Shown piece by piece: positions 32,522 through 41,348 of a stretch of DNA of 64,000 nucleotides. The translations under genes and the position numbers were made by a program. The notes below the pieces were generated by a model. That model ran no database searches and had not been told where the DNA came from. It saw nothing but the letters and a program-made list of their open reading frames with translations. The stretch lies in contig JAAYHQ010000015.1 of the NCBI GenBank assembly GCA_012727425.1, positions 1-64,000 of the forward strand. Reading direction: 5' to 3'. Source of the stretch: Bacillota bacterium (GTDB lineage: Bacteria > Bacillota > UBA4882 > UBA10575). The number at the start of each line of letters is the position of its first letter. Positions within the stretch are counted from its first letter, which is position 1.

Positions 32522-32567
32522 TTCCTGGCGAGTGGTGAATCTTTCCTACTCGCCAGGAAGCGTTTTT
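32522..32567 (+). terminator. Terminator of prs, with the yunB stop codon at its loop
   Basis: A perfect 12-bp stem (32522-32533 with 32548-32559), 14-base loop and a T-run at 32563-32567. The convergent yunB gene ends at 32546, inside the loop. Confidence 0.88.
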
Positions 32568-33247
32568 AAGAGGTCCGGGATGCTCACCACCGGTTGACCG
32601 CCAAAATAAACCTGGGGCACTTCGCCCATGATGATCGCTTCGGTCAGGGGTACTTCGGCCCGGATCTCCACATGAGAACGGAGCAAAGGAACGACCACCC
32701 GGACCATTGTTTTTACTTCCAAGTAGATCTTGTGCCGCGTTTGATTAATACCGGCTTCCTCAAAAACGTCATAGACCCGGCTCTCCACCGTCCCGACCGG
32801 GACTATAACAATTGGCACATCCGGACCCCGTCCCGCCAGCAACTGGCTCCCCAACAATTGACCAAGGGGTAGATAGATTTTATCCTTGGTGTTTTTCATC
32901 AATTGCTGCACGGTGATCGTGGCATCCGAAGCCAACCGGTTAATCTCGCCGGTGTTCGGTTGCATCAGGACAACCCGTCCCCGGTTATCCACTTTCACCG
33001 AGATTAAATCTTCGTAACGGATATTTTTCGCCACCTTTTCCCGGATCGCCTGATTAATTGATGTTGTCGCGAGGACGCGGGCCTGCGCTTCCGCTTTCGC
33101 TTGGATCACCGGGCGTAATTGATGATCAGCAAAGAGGAATCCACCAAACAAACAGAGAATAAATAAGACAAAGCGCAAAGTGGTTTTTCTCTGAAAAACC
33201 GGTGGTAAAACCCGGATTCGCCTTCTCTTTTTTAGTCGCATCCGCAT
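32546..33247 (-). CDS. yunB: Sporulation protein YunB
   Basis: A 233-residue protein with a strongly basic start (MRMRLKKRRRIRV), one membrane segment (LRFVLFILCLFGGFLFADHQL) and an exposed domain with VLATTSINQAIREKV, VVLMQPNTGEINRLASDATITVQQL, VPIVIVPVGTVESRVYDVFEEAGINQTRHKIYLEV and VVPLLRSHVEIRAEVPLTEAIIMGEVPQVYF. This is the YunB family, whose gene in Bacillus subtilis is under mother-cell sigma-E control and needed for normal spores. The start at 33247 has AAAGGTGG upstream and removes an implausible Arg/Ser-rich extension. It is divergent from the class A PBP gene. No sigma-E promoter could be assigned with confidence. Confidence 0.9.
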   Translation of the reverse strand: MRMRLKKRRRIRVLPPVFQRKTTLRFVLFILCLFGGFLFADHQLRPVIQAKAEAQARVLATTSINQAIREKVAKNIRYEDLISVKVDNRGRVVLMQPNTGEINRLASDATITVQQLMKNTKDKIYLPLGQLLGSQLLAGRGPDVPIVIVPVGTVESRVYDVFEEAGINQTRHKIYLEVKTMVRVVVPLLRSHVEIRAEVPLTEAIIMGEVPQVYFGGQPVVSIPDLLKTLPGE

Positions 33248-33458
33248 ATGCCCACCACCACCTTTGCCTTGGGACTGACGTGCTGTCGTCAATCCTGTTT
33301 TCCTTCTTCTATTTTTATGTGTTCTTTTCAAATTCTGACCTCTGGATGGGCATCGGCACCGGTCTTTAAGCCAGCACTTTTCTAACCTAAATATATAGCT
33401 AGACTGCAGTCGCCAAGTATGCACTTTTGTTAACCTACCAAACGGGGAGGGGCAGCTC

Positions 33459-35783
33459 ATGTCCAACCTGCATCAACCTTTCGGCTTATCATGGCGTTTA
33501 GTTACGATCGTCGTTGTCTCCGGACTCCTACTCGGGATCGCGGCCGGGGTCATCTTTGGTTCCAAAATCCCGGACAACCCCCCGCCCCCGGTGGAAGCCA
33601 CGATCATCTATGATATCAATGGTGATATTGTCCAACGCCTTTTTCAGGAGAACCGGATCCCCGTGGATTTCGACCAGATTCCGGAGATGATGAAGAACGC
33701 CATCATCGCCGTGGAAGATCCGGATTTTTACAACCACCGCGGGATCAAAATCAAAGCAATCCTGCGCGCCACCTGGATGAACCTTAAAGCCTGGGATTTC
33801 ATTCAAGGGGGCAGTACCATCACCCAGCAGTACGCTAAAGTCTCTCTCTTAACCCACAAGAAAACCATCTCGCGAAAGGTCAAGGAATGGTTCTACGCAA
33901 TTAACCTGGAACGAAACTTATCGAAAAACGAAATTCTCGAACGTTATTTGAACTATATCTATTTCGGAAACGGGGCCCACGGGGTGGAGGCCGCGGCCCA
34001 GCGTTATTTCAATAAACACATCTGGGAACTGGAACTGCCACAGTTTGCCTTGCTTGCCGGGATCATCCGGAGTCCCGCCAACTATTGCCCGTTTAAAAAC
34101 CCGGAAAACGCCCTGAACCGCCGGAACTTTGTGCTCGACAAAATGGTGGAAGCCAACTACCTCACCCCGGAAGAAGCCGCCCGGGCCAAGCAAGCACCGC
34201 TCGGGGTGGTCAGTGAAGGCGCCCGGATGCGGAATGCGCCCTACTTTGTCGACTACATCATTCAAGAACTGACCACCAAACGTAAGCTGTTTACCGAAGA
34301 AGACCTTTATACCCAGGGCTATCGGATCTACACCACTCTGGATCTGCGGATGCAAGCCATCGCTGAAGAAGCCATCGCCGACCTGCCCACCGGTGAGCCG
34401 GACCGGAACAATGTCACCCAACCGCAGATTGCCTTTGTCGCCCTGGACCCCACCAACGGCCACATCAAAGCGATGATTGGCGGGCGCGATTGGCAAAACA
34501 CTCAGTTAAACCGGGCAACTAAAGCCCACCGCCAACCGGGGTCCTGTATCAAACCCTTTGTTTATACGGCGGCTATTGATAGCCATCGGTTCACCCCCGC
34601 CACCGTCTTGGTCGATGAGGAGATCGAGTACCCCAACGGCAACGGCGGAGTCTGGGTCCCCCGGAATTTCAGTAAAACTTTCCAAGGCCCGGTCCGTCTG
34701 CGTCCGGCCTTAGAGGCCTCGCTCAACACGATCTCCGTACGCCTCACCGACCAATTGGGGGTCAGTACCGTCTTTAAGATGGCCCAAAACATGGGCTTAT
34801 CCAGCCTGGTCTCCAGCGGTGAATTGAATGATATGGCCCTCTCCCCGCTGGCCCTGGGTGGTTTAACCCGCGGGGTCACCCCCCTGGAGTTGACCGCCGC
34901 CTATACCCCCCTGGCCAACAAAGGGATCTATTCCGAACCCATCGCCATTCTTAAAGTAACCGACAGCCAGGGCCGAGTACTATTGGAGAATGCGCCCAAA
35001 CGGCGTGTGGTCATCCGGGAATCCGTGGCGTACGTGGTCACGGATATGCTGAAGGGGGTCATTGAAAACGGAACCGGGCGCCGGGCACGGATCGGGCGGC
35101 CGGCCGCCGGGAAAACCGGCACCTCCGACCAGGACACCAACGCTTGGTTCGTCGGTTATACCCCGGAGATCATTGCCGGCGTCTGGATCGGCAATGATAG
35201 TCAAGCCCAGCCTTTGGTGGTCAATAACACCAAAATTACCAGCGGTTACGCCGCCGAGATCTGGGGCCGGTTTGCCCGCCGGGTTTTAGAGAACCGGCCG
35301 ATCACCGACTTCCCAGTTCCAGCCGGGGTCTCGACCAATATTGAAGTCTGCGCCGAAACCGGCTACCTGGCTTCTCCCTACTGCCCGGAGACCATCCGGG
35401 AAGTCTTCATTAGCGGGACCGAACCGGTGGATTCCTGTCCGACCCACTCCGCCCCCGACCTCGGGAGTAAAATCATCCTCCAAGTCTGTCTCGACTCGGG
35501 AGCACTAGCCACCTCCTTCTGTCCGTCGGACCGGGTGATCACCAAGACCTACTGGGCGGTAACCGGCACGGAAACCACCGACGGCAGTCCGATGCCGACC
35601 GAACACTGCCCGCTGCACGGGGAGGCCCCCGCCGAGGAGGTTGTATTGGAAATCTGTACCGAATCGGGGTTAATCGCCACCCCCTTCTGCCCCTTCGACG
35701 CCGTTGAGACCATGACCTTCACCCCCGGTGAAGAGCCGACCCTCCCGTGTAATCTCCATACGGGGCGCAACCGCCGGCATTAA
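33459..35783 (+). CDS. Class A penicillin-binding protein (transglycosylase/transpeptidase)
   Basis: A 774-residue bifunctional peptidoglycan synthase. One membrane anchor is at residues about 13-33. The GT51 glycosyltransferase domain has catalytic Glu86 (VEDPDFYNHRG) and GGSTITQQYAK. The transpeptidase domain has SxxK at Ser362 (GSCIKPF), SLN and KTG at 552-554 (KTGTSDQDTNAWFVGY). The C-terminus (about 627-770) holds three copies of a cysteine motif module of about 45 residues: CxxTGxLAxxxCP then CPTH/CPLH/CNLH. Such repeats occur in clostridial PBP1A-like proteins; their role is unknown and a disulfide or metal site is possible. GGGGAGGGG precedes ATG 33459. It lies alone, divergent from yunB and facing rodA. 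Confidence 0.95.
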   Translation: MSNLHQPFGLSWRLVTIVVVSGLLLGIAAGVIFGSKIPDNPPPPVEATIIYDINGDIVQRLFQENRIPVDFDQIPEMMKNAIIAVEDPDFYNHRGIKIKAILRATWMNLKAWDFIQGGSTITQQYAKVSLLTHKKTISRKVKEWFYAINLERNLSKNEILERYLNYIYFGNGAHGVEAAAQRYFNKHIWELELPQFALLAGIIRSPANYCPFKNPENALNRRNFVLDKMVEANYLTPEEAARAKQAPLGVVSEGARMRNAPYFVDYIIQELTTKRKLFTEEDLYTQGYRIYTTLDLRMQAIAEEAIADLPTGEPDRNNVTQPQIAFVALDPTNGHIKAMIGGRDWQNTQLNRATKAHRQPGSCIKPFVYTAAIDSHRFTPATVLVDEEIEYPNGNGGVWVPRNFSKTFQGPVRLRPALEASLNTISVRLTDQLGVSTVFKMAQNMGLSSLVSSGELNDMALSPLALGGLTRGVTPLELTAAYTPLANKGIYSEPIAILKVTDSQGRVLLENAPKRRVVIRESVAYVVTDMLKGVIENGTGRRARIGRPAAGKTGTSDQDTNAWFVGYTPEIIAGVWIGNDSQAQPLVVNNTKITSGYAAEIWGRFARRVLENRPITDFPVPAGVSTNIEVCAETGYLASPYCPETIREVFISGTEPVDSCPTHSAPDLGSKIILQVCLDSGALATSFCPSDRVITKTYWAVTGTETTDGSPMPTEHCPLHGEAPAEEVVLEICTESGLIATPFCPFDAVETMTFTPGEEPTLPCNLHTGRNRRH

Positions 35784-35811
35784 GCACTAAACTGAACGCG
35801 CCAATTGGAGC

Positions 35812-35844
35812 AAAAAAACCGCCTGCGCAAAAGGCGGTTTTTTT
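35812..35844. terminator. Bidirectional terminator between the class A PBP and the rnf-to-rodA operon
   Basis: ACCGCCT (35818-35824) pairs with AGGCGGT (35832-35838), flanked by A-run and T-run. It can end both the PBP transcript and the minus-strand operon finishing with rodA. Confidence 0.9.
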
Positions 35845-35913
35845 ATGGATAACGGAAAACATGACACAATTGTCGATACGAGCGGAAGCCATCACTCTGC
35901 GTAAATCATGCCA

Positions 35914-37053
35914 TTAAAAGAGCAGCTTCTGCCGGCGGATCCAGATGTTCTCCAAAAAGCCGATGGCGAAAAGGTTGGTAATCATTGAACTGCCTCCGGA
36001 ACTGATAAACGGCAACGGAATCCCCGTAATCGGCATAATTCCGATGTTCATCCCGATATTTTCCAGGATATGAAAGAGGAACATCGCCATAATCCCGGTG
36101 GCAACCAGCGCCCCGTTTTTATCCTTCGCCTGTTGGATAATGACCAGACAGCGCCAGATTAAAATGAAGAATAAAATCAAGACCAAAAATCCGCCGATGA
36201 AACCCAACTCTTCACAGAGAATCGCAAAGATAAAATCGGTATGGCTTTCCGGTAAAAAGCCCAAGCGACCCTGGGTACCCTGGAAAAGCCCTTTGCCGAA
36301 AAAGCGACCGGACCCGACCGCAATGATCGCCTGCCGCACATTCCAACCGCTCCCAGTGGGGTCCCGGTCCGGATTGAGAAAGATCATCATCCGTTGAATC
36401 TGGTACTCTTTAAACGGCAGCGGTGTGCCGAAAAAATAATGGCCGGCAAAAAGGAGGACCAAACTCATCGCCCCGGCAAGAATAAGCAACAGCAAAAAGC
36501 GGCGGCTATAACCGGCCACATACAACATGACAAAGAAGAAGAAGATAAAAACCAGCGTCGTCCCCAAATCCGGCTGCAGTAAGATCAGGAGCAGCGGCGG
36601 AGCGATATGCAGAAAGGGCGACCACAAATCCCAGAAGGATTCGATCTCTTCCTTCTCCGCCAAATGTTTGGCTAAAGTCAAAATCACAAACAGCTTCGCA
36701 AACTCCGAAGGTTGGAGAGAGAACCCACCAAGATTAAGCCAAGATTTGGCGCCTTTAATCTCCATACCCAGCGGCGAGAGGACCAGAAGCAACAAAACAA
36801 GGTTGACCCCGTAGAAAACCTGGTACATTAGATCGGGCAGCCGGTAGTCGCTGAACATAATGAGGACCATCCCCACAAGTCCGATGACCACGGCCACCAA
36901 CTGCTTCTTCACCACGGCAAAAGGGTCGCCTCCGGTTAGGTCGTAATTATTTCTGGTCGCGCTATAAACCATCACCAAACCGATGGTCACCAACAGTAGG
37001 ACCGAAAGCAACAAATAATAGTCGATGTTCTTGAAGGTCTTCTTATCCCACAA
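35914..37053 (-). CDS. rodA: Rod-shape SEDS glycosyltransferase RodA
   Basis: A 379-residue SEDS-family protein with about ten membrane helices, the lipid II polymerase partner of PBP2 in cell elongation. Hallmarks are VMVYSAT near the start, GAKSWLNLGGFSLQPSEFAKL, LLQPDLGTTLVF, GKGLFQGTQGRLGFLPESHTDFIFAILCEELGFIG and GIPLPFISSGGSSMITN. TTG 37053 is preferred because AAAGGTG lies eight bases upstream; a TTG at 37074 gives seven more residues without a ribosome site. It closes the minus-strand operon after minE. Confidence 0.94.
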   Translation of the reverse strand: MWDKKTFKNIDYYLLLSVLLLVTIGLVMVYSATRNNYDLTGGDPFAVVKKQLVAVVIGLVGMVLIMFSDYRLPDLMYQVFYGVNLVLLLLVLSPLGMEIKGAKSWLNLGGFSLQPSEFAKLFVILTLAKHLAEKEEIESFWDLWSPFLHIAPPLLLILLQPDLGTTLVFIFFFFVMLYVAGYSRRFLLLLILAGAMSLVLLFAGHYFFGTPLPFKEYQIQRMMIFLNPDRDPTGSGWNVRQAIIAVGSGRFFGKGLFQGTQGRLGFLPESHTDFIFAILCEELGFIGGFLVLILFFILIWRCLVIIQQAKDKNGALVATGIMAMFLFHILENIGMNIGIMPITGIPLPFISSGGSSMITNLFAIGFLENIWIRRQKLLF

Positions 37054-37091
37054 CTCTTCGTCACCTTTTCTCAACGCCCACGGCGGTGTTA

Positions 37092-37343
37092 CTACTCAAC
37101 GGCACGACGTACCTTGACGACAGGAATATTGGCGACTAGTTCAGCCTTGGATTCGGTAGCGTTCAGTTCAATCTCGATATTTTCCTCTTCAATCTCCACA
37201 TATTTGGAGATGGCATTGATGATCTCGCCCCTTAATTGCTCAAGCAGACCGGTGGAGACCTTCGCCCGGTCATGAACAAGAATCAGACGCAACCTTTCAA
37301 CCGCCTGGTTTTTGCTGGGGGTTTCATCGCGAAACAACTTCAT
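37092..37343 (-). CDS. minE: Cell division topological specificity factor MinE
   Basis: An 83-residue MinE with an N-terminal amphipathic start (MKLFRDE), the MinD-activating segment AVERLRLILVHDRAKV and the C-terminal topological specificity domain (LRGEIINAISKYVEIEEENIEIEL). It stimulates MinD ATPase and restricts MinCD to the poles. It follows minD by 46 bases. The set MinC-MinD-MinE, rather than DivIVA-based Min, implies oscillating or MinE-driven septum placement. Confidence 0.96.
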   Translation of the reverse strand: MKLFRDETPSKNQAVERLRLILVHDRAKVSTGLLEQLRGEIINAISKYVEIEEENIEIELNATESKAELVANIPVVKVRRAVE

Positions 37344-37389
37344 TCCTTCTTACCCCTTTCCCTCCGCTTCTTCCTGTGCTCCTCGCCTC

Positions 37390-38190
37390 CTACTTCCCGT
37401 TCAACAGTTTTAAGAACCGGCCAAAGAGGCCCGGCTCACCGTTGACCGACATAAAAGGAACCTCTTCGCCCTCCATCCGGCGGACAATATTCCGGAAAGC
37501 CTCGCCCGCTTTGGAGTGGTTGTTTAACACCGCCGGTTCCCCTTTGTTCGTCGAAATGATAATCTCTTCGTCATCGGGGACAATGCCCAGCAGCTTGATG
37601 GCTAAAATATCGTTGATGTCATCCACATCCATCATGTCACCCTTGCGGACCATATCTGGACGGAGCCGGTTCAAAATCAACACCGGATCGTAGATCTCTT
37701 TATCCTGCAACAACCCGATAATCCGGTCGGCATCCCGGACCGCCGAGACTTCAGGTGTTGTGACTACGATCGCCTCCGTCGCCGCCGCCACCGCGTTGTC
37801 AAACCCCCGTTCAATGCCGGCCGGGCAGTCCACCAGGATGTAATCGAACTCTTCTTTTAATTCATCAACGATGGCCACCATCTGTTCCGGACTGATCGCA
37901 TCCTTATTCCGGGTCTGCGCCGCCGGAAGCAGAAAAAGATTACTTAGCCGCTTGTCTTTGATGAGCGCTTTATGCACTGAACGACAGGTCTTCTCCGCCA
38001 CATCAACCAAGTCATAGATGATCCGGTTTTCAAGACCCATCACCACATCCAGATTGCGCAAGCCAATATCGGCATCGATCATCACCACTTTTTTATGGCG
38101 CAGCGCCAATCCGGTCCCAATATTGGCTACGGTTGTGGTTTTTCCCACACCACCTTTTCCGGAAGTTACCACGATCACCCGTCCCGCCAT
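37390..38190 (-). CDS. minD: Septum site-determining ATPase MinD
   Basis: A 266-residue deviant-Walker ParA/MinD ATPase: VVTSGKGGVGKTTTVANIG, MIDADIGLRNLDVVMGLENR, ILVDCPAGIERGFDNAV, and a C-terminal amphipathic membrane-targeting helix (LFGRFLKLLNG). It recruits MinC to the membrane and is released by MinE. It sits between minC and minE. Confidence 0.97.
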   Translation of the reverse strand: MAGRVIVVTSGKGGVGKTTTVANIGTGLALRHKKVVMIDADIGLRNLDVVMGLENRIIYDLVDVAEKTCRSVHKALIKDKRLSNLFLLPAAQTRNKDAISPEQMVAIVDELKEEFDYILVDCPAGIERGFDNAVAAATEAIVVTTPEVSAVRDADRIIGLLQDKEIYDPVLILNRLRPDMVRKGDMMDVDDINDILAIKLLGIVPDDEEIIISTNKGEPAVLNNHSKAGEAFRNIVRRMEGEEVPFMSVNGEPGLFGRFLKLLNGK

Positions 38191-38210
38191 GAAGAATCCT
38201 CCTTTATCTC

Positions 38211-38849
38211 CTATAATCGCTCAACAACAATCTTTTCCCCTTTGATGTAAGCAATCTCCGGGCCGTGTTGCCCTTTTCTTCCTTCCGGCGCCCGGGAAAA
38301 AATATGAGCGATCCGCAATTGCACCGGGGCTAAAGTAAAAGCAATAATCTCCGCTTTCACGTTTCCCCCGGCCCCTGCATGGGCAATCCCTCTTAAGGCG
38401 CCCAAAACAATAATATCCCCGGTCGCCACCAACTCGCCGCCGGGGTTCAAATCCCCTTTCACGACAATATCGCCCTCATGTTCCAACCGTTGACCGTTCC
38501 GTACCGTTCCTTTAATCAGCAAAACACCGGAGGACGCCGGTAGCTGCTTTTCGGGCCGCGGATTAAGTTTTTTGCGCTGCACCGGATTGAAACCTTTAAT
38601 CCGGATCCGGTATTTCGCCAGAATTTTTTTCAACCCGGCCAGTTCTCCGGGGGTTAATTGGCGCTCGCCCAGTTCAACCAGGATGGCACCACCTTGAAAG
38701 AAACCCTTGGCCTGGTCCAACTGGCGATCCAGTACTTCCAACCAGTACACAAAGGATTCCTTTTCGGGGACGAACAGGGTCAACCCCTGCTTGAGCCCTT
38801 TAAAGACCAGTTGTTCAACGTGAACGGGCTGTGTCGCCGGTACAAACAT
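38211..38849 (-). CDS. minC: Septum site-determining inhibitor MinC
   Basis: A 212-residue FtsZ polymerisation inhibitor. The N-terminal domain (VEQLVFKGLKQGLTLFVPE, GGAILVELGERQLTPGELAGLKKIL) and the C-terminal beta-helix (LLIKGTVRNGQRLEHEGDIVVKGDLNPGGELVATGDIIVLGALRG) are joined by a short linker. ATG 38849 has AAGGTG eleven bases upstream; a longer upstream reading is Arg-rich and unlike the family. It is separated from mrdA by 136 bases without other features. Confidence 0.94.
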   Translation of the reverse strand: MFVPATQPVHVEQLVFKGLKQGLTLFVPEKESFVYWLEVLDRQLDQAKGFFQGGAILVELGERQLTPGELAGLKKILAKYRIRIKGFNPVQRKKLNPRPEKQLPASSGVLLIKGTVRNGQRLEHEGDIVVKGDLNPGGELVATGDIIVLGALRGIAHAGAGGNVKAEIIAFTLAPVQLRIAHIFSRAPEGRKGQHGPEIAYIKGEKIVVERL

Positions 38850-38985
38850 CCTTTGCTCACACCTTAGATCATTTTCTCTTCTTATTCCACAACACCGTTG
38901 GAAAATCCTCCCGTCGGTCTTAGCCTTCCGCCACCGGCCCCGTCTTGCCGGAAAGCACTGCCGCTTCCATCCCGGTCCGTAGCTC

Positions 38986-40827
38986 TTATTGTCCGGTCGT
39001 GGCCGGTTGATCCAGCCCAAAGTAGGCTTCATAAATCTTCCGGGCCACCGGGGCCGCCGTCTGGGAACCAAAACCGCCCTCTTCAATCACCACGACCACC
39101 ACCAACTCGGGATTGTCGGCTGGCGCGTAACTGGCAAAAAAGGCATAATCGTTCTTCCCGATATTCTCGGCCGTCCCAGTTTTCCCGGCAACCGGGATCC
39201 GGTCCAGGGGAAAACCCCAAAAAGCATACCGGGCGGTCCCGTCCGTCACCACCTGTTCCAAACCTTTCCGCACGATAGCCAGGTGCTCCGGTTTTATCTT
39301 CAGCTCCCGCACTATTTTCGGGGCAAATTTGGTCACCGTCTCCCCCGCAGCCGTCGTGATCTCCCGGACCAATTGGGGTTGGTAGACCTTCCCGCCACTG
39401 GCAATGGTGGCGTAGACTTGCGCCAGTTGCATCGGGGTCACGTCGACAAAACTTTGGCCGATGGCAATCAGCGCCGTCTCCATGGGATACCAGGGTTCGC
39501 CCCGGGCCTGTTTTTTCCATTCCGGATCGCCAATCAGTCCATCCAACTCCTCCGGTTCCAGTTTGAGGCCGGTCTTCGCGCCCAAACCCAGACGGCGAGC
39601 GTACGCCGCCAGCTTTTCCGGGCCCAACCGGAAGGCCAATTCGGCCATGACAGTATTACAGGAGTTTTTTAACCCATCAACCACGTTTAGTTTTCCATGG
39701 ACCTGGCTGCACCGGAGCTGCCGGTTGCCAAACCGCACTACCCCCGTACAGTTGAAGGTCTCGGCCGGATCGACCAGGTCTTCTTCCAACGCCGCCAGCA
39801 CGGTAATGGGTTTAAAGGTGGAGCCGGGCATGAACTTCCCACGCGTGACCCGGTTGGAAAAGGGATTTAACGGGTTGTTGATCAATTCATTAAAGGCGGA
39901 CCGCGATATATTGCCCACAAAAAGGTTGGGGTCAAACTCCGGGTAACTAACCAGGGCCAGAATGCCACCGGTCCGGGGGTCCAACACCACAACCGAGCCG
40001 GCGTTGGCCTTATTCACCTGTTCGTTGGTCTGGCTCTGGGCCCAGGCGATCTGCTCGCGGATCGCCCGTTCGGCCACCTCTTGCAAACGGGCATCGATCG
40101 TTAGATGCAGATTATGGCCGGGAACATACTTCTTCTCTTCCAACACTTTGATCGGTTGCCCCACCCGGTCGACTTCCCAAATCCGGACGGCTTCTTCACC
40201 CCGCAGTTCCAGATCATAGGTTCTTTCCAAACCCATCTTGCCGATTTCATCACCCAGGCGGTAGCCCAGACCCCGCCGCTGCGCCAGCTCCTGCTCGTTA
40301 ATCTCACCGAGATACCCAAAGAGGTGAGCGCCCCATTCCCCTTTCGGATAGTAACGGACCGGATAATCCTCCACCACCACGCCGGGCAGATCCAGTTTTG
40401 CTTCCAGAATTTGCCCGATCGCCACCGGATCCACATCCCTCTTCAACGGTACATACTGGTCCTTCTGGTACTTGGCGCTCTCCTGCAGCATCTGAAACAA
40501 CTCGGCTTCGGACAATTCCAAAACTTGACTTAAAAAGCGAACAACATAAGGATTTTCCTCGATATCTTCCGGCACCACGGAAACAACATGCGAAAACCGG
40601 CTGGTCACCAGTAATTCGCCCCGCCGGTCGTAGATATTGCCCCGGGGGGCCGTGATCCGAATCGGCCGCATCCGGTTACGGCTGGATTTTTCAAAGGTTT
40701 CCTCACCTTTGATGATCTGTAGATACCAAAGGCGGAAAAGAAGCACGGCGAAGATGAAGATCACCAGGATGGAAAGGACTCTAACACTGCGCTCCAGCCC
40801 GATAATTGTCCGCTTCTTCAACGTCAC
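38986..40827 (-). CDS. mrdA: Penicillin-binding protein 2 (elongasome transpeptidase)
   Basis: A 613-residue class B PBP. It has one membrane anchor (VRVLSILVIFIFAVLLFRLWYLQI), a dimerisation/pedestal domain starting TAPRGNIYDRRGELL, and the transpeptidase domain with SxxK at Ser336 (GSTFKP), SCN (KNSCNTVMAE) and KTG near 549 (KTGTAENIG). It crosslinks glycan made by RodA. Its GTG start overlaps the mreD stop by four bases; the mreBCD-mrdA-min-rodA order is typical. Confidence 0.96.
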   Translation of the reverse strand: MTLKKRTIIGLERSVRVLSILVIFIFAVLLFRLWYLQIIKGEETFEKSSRNRMRPIRITAPRGNIYDRRGELLVTSRFSHVVSVVPEDIEENPYVVRFLSQVLELSEAELFQMLQESAKYQKDQYVPLKRDVDPVAIGQILEAKLDLPGVVVEDYPVRYYPKGEWGAHLFGYLGEINEQELAQRRGLGYRLGDEIGKMGLERTYDLELRGEEAVRIWEVDRVGQPIKVLEEKKYVPGHNLHLTIDARLQEVAERAIREQIAWAQSQTNEQVNKANAGSVVVLDPRTGGILALVSYPEFDPNLFVGNISRSAFNELINNPLNPFSNRVTRGKFMPGSTFKPITVLAALEEDLVDPAETFNCTGVVRFGNRQLRCSQVHGKLNVVDGLKNSCNTVMAELAFRLGPEKLAAYARRLGLGAKTGLKLEPEELDGLIGDPEWKKQARGEPWYPMETALIAIGQSFVDVTPMQLAQVYATIASGGKVYQPQLVREITTAAGETVTKFAPKIVRELKIKPEHLAIVRKGLEQVVTDGTARYAFWGFPLDRIPVAGKTGTAENIGKNDYAFFASYAPADNPELVVVVVIEEGGFGSQTAAPVARKIYEAYFGLDQPATTGQ

Positions 40828-41330
40828 GCACCAACCTTTAACCGTCGTTCGCCCATTAGGACAAGGACTTTTTTGAGCCCGAAATAAACCGGGGCCGTCA
40901 GCACCAGGTTATAAAGGCAGAGGGGTAAAAGCGTGCCCCCAAGGAAGGAAAGGAACGCCATCCGCCAGCCAAAGGCCAACAGAATGCTATAGGAAAACAG
41001 TTCGGCAATGACCGTGCCCACCAGGACCAAACAGAGCGGAATGATCAGATACCCTTTGAAAACCAACCTTTCCAAATAGCCGGCGGCAAACCCCAAAAGC
41101 CCCAGGATGGTAATGTTGATTCCCAAGATACCACTGCCGGCTAGATCCAAACAGATCCCGCCCAGCAGGCCGAAGCACAATCCCGGCCGGATCCCTTGTA
41201 ACAAACCATAACAAACGGTGGTAATCAAAACCAGGTTCGGGATCACCCCAAAGAGGGAAAGGTGGGGAAAGAATGCGGTTTGCAAGGCCAAGACAACGAT
41301 AATCAACAGCAGCTTCTTCCCGACCGACAC
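40824..41330 (-). CDS. mreD: Rod shape-determining protein MreD
   Basis: A 168-residue hydrophobic protein with about five helices (LLLIIVVLALQTAFFP, IPNLVLITTVCYGLLQGI, CFGLLGGICLDLAGSGILGI and others), the MreD pattern. GTG 41330 has AAAGGAGG eight bases before it. It is located between mreC and mrdA and bridges the MreB filament machinery to PBP2/RodA. Confidence 0.94.
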   Translation of the reverse strand: MSVGKKLLLIIVVLALQTAFFPHLSLFGVIPNLVLITTVCYGLLQGIRPGLCFGLLGGICLDLAGSGILGINITILGLLGFAAGYLERLVFKGYLIIPLCLVLVGTVIAELFSYSILLAFGWRMAFLSFLGGTLLPLCLYNLVLTAPVYFGLKKVLVLMGERRLKVGA

Positions 41331-41348
41331 CGGACCGGCCTCCTTTCC

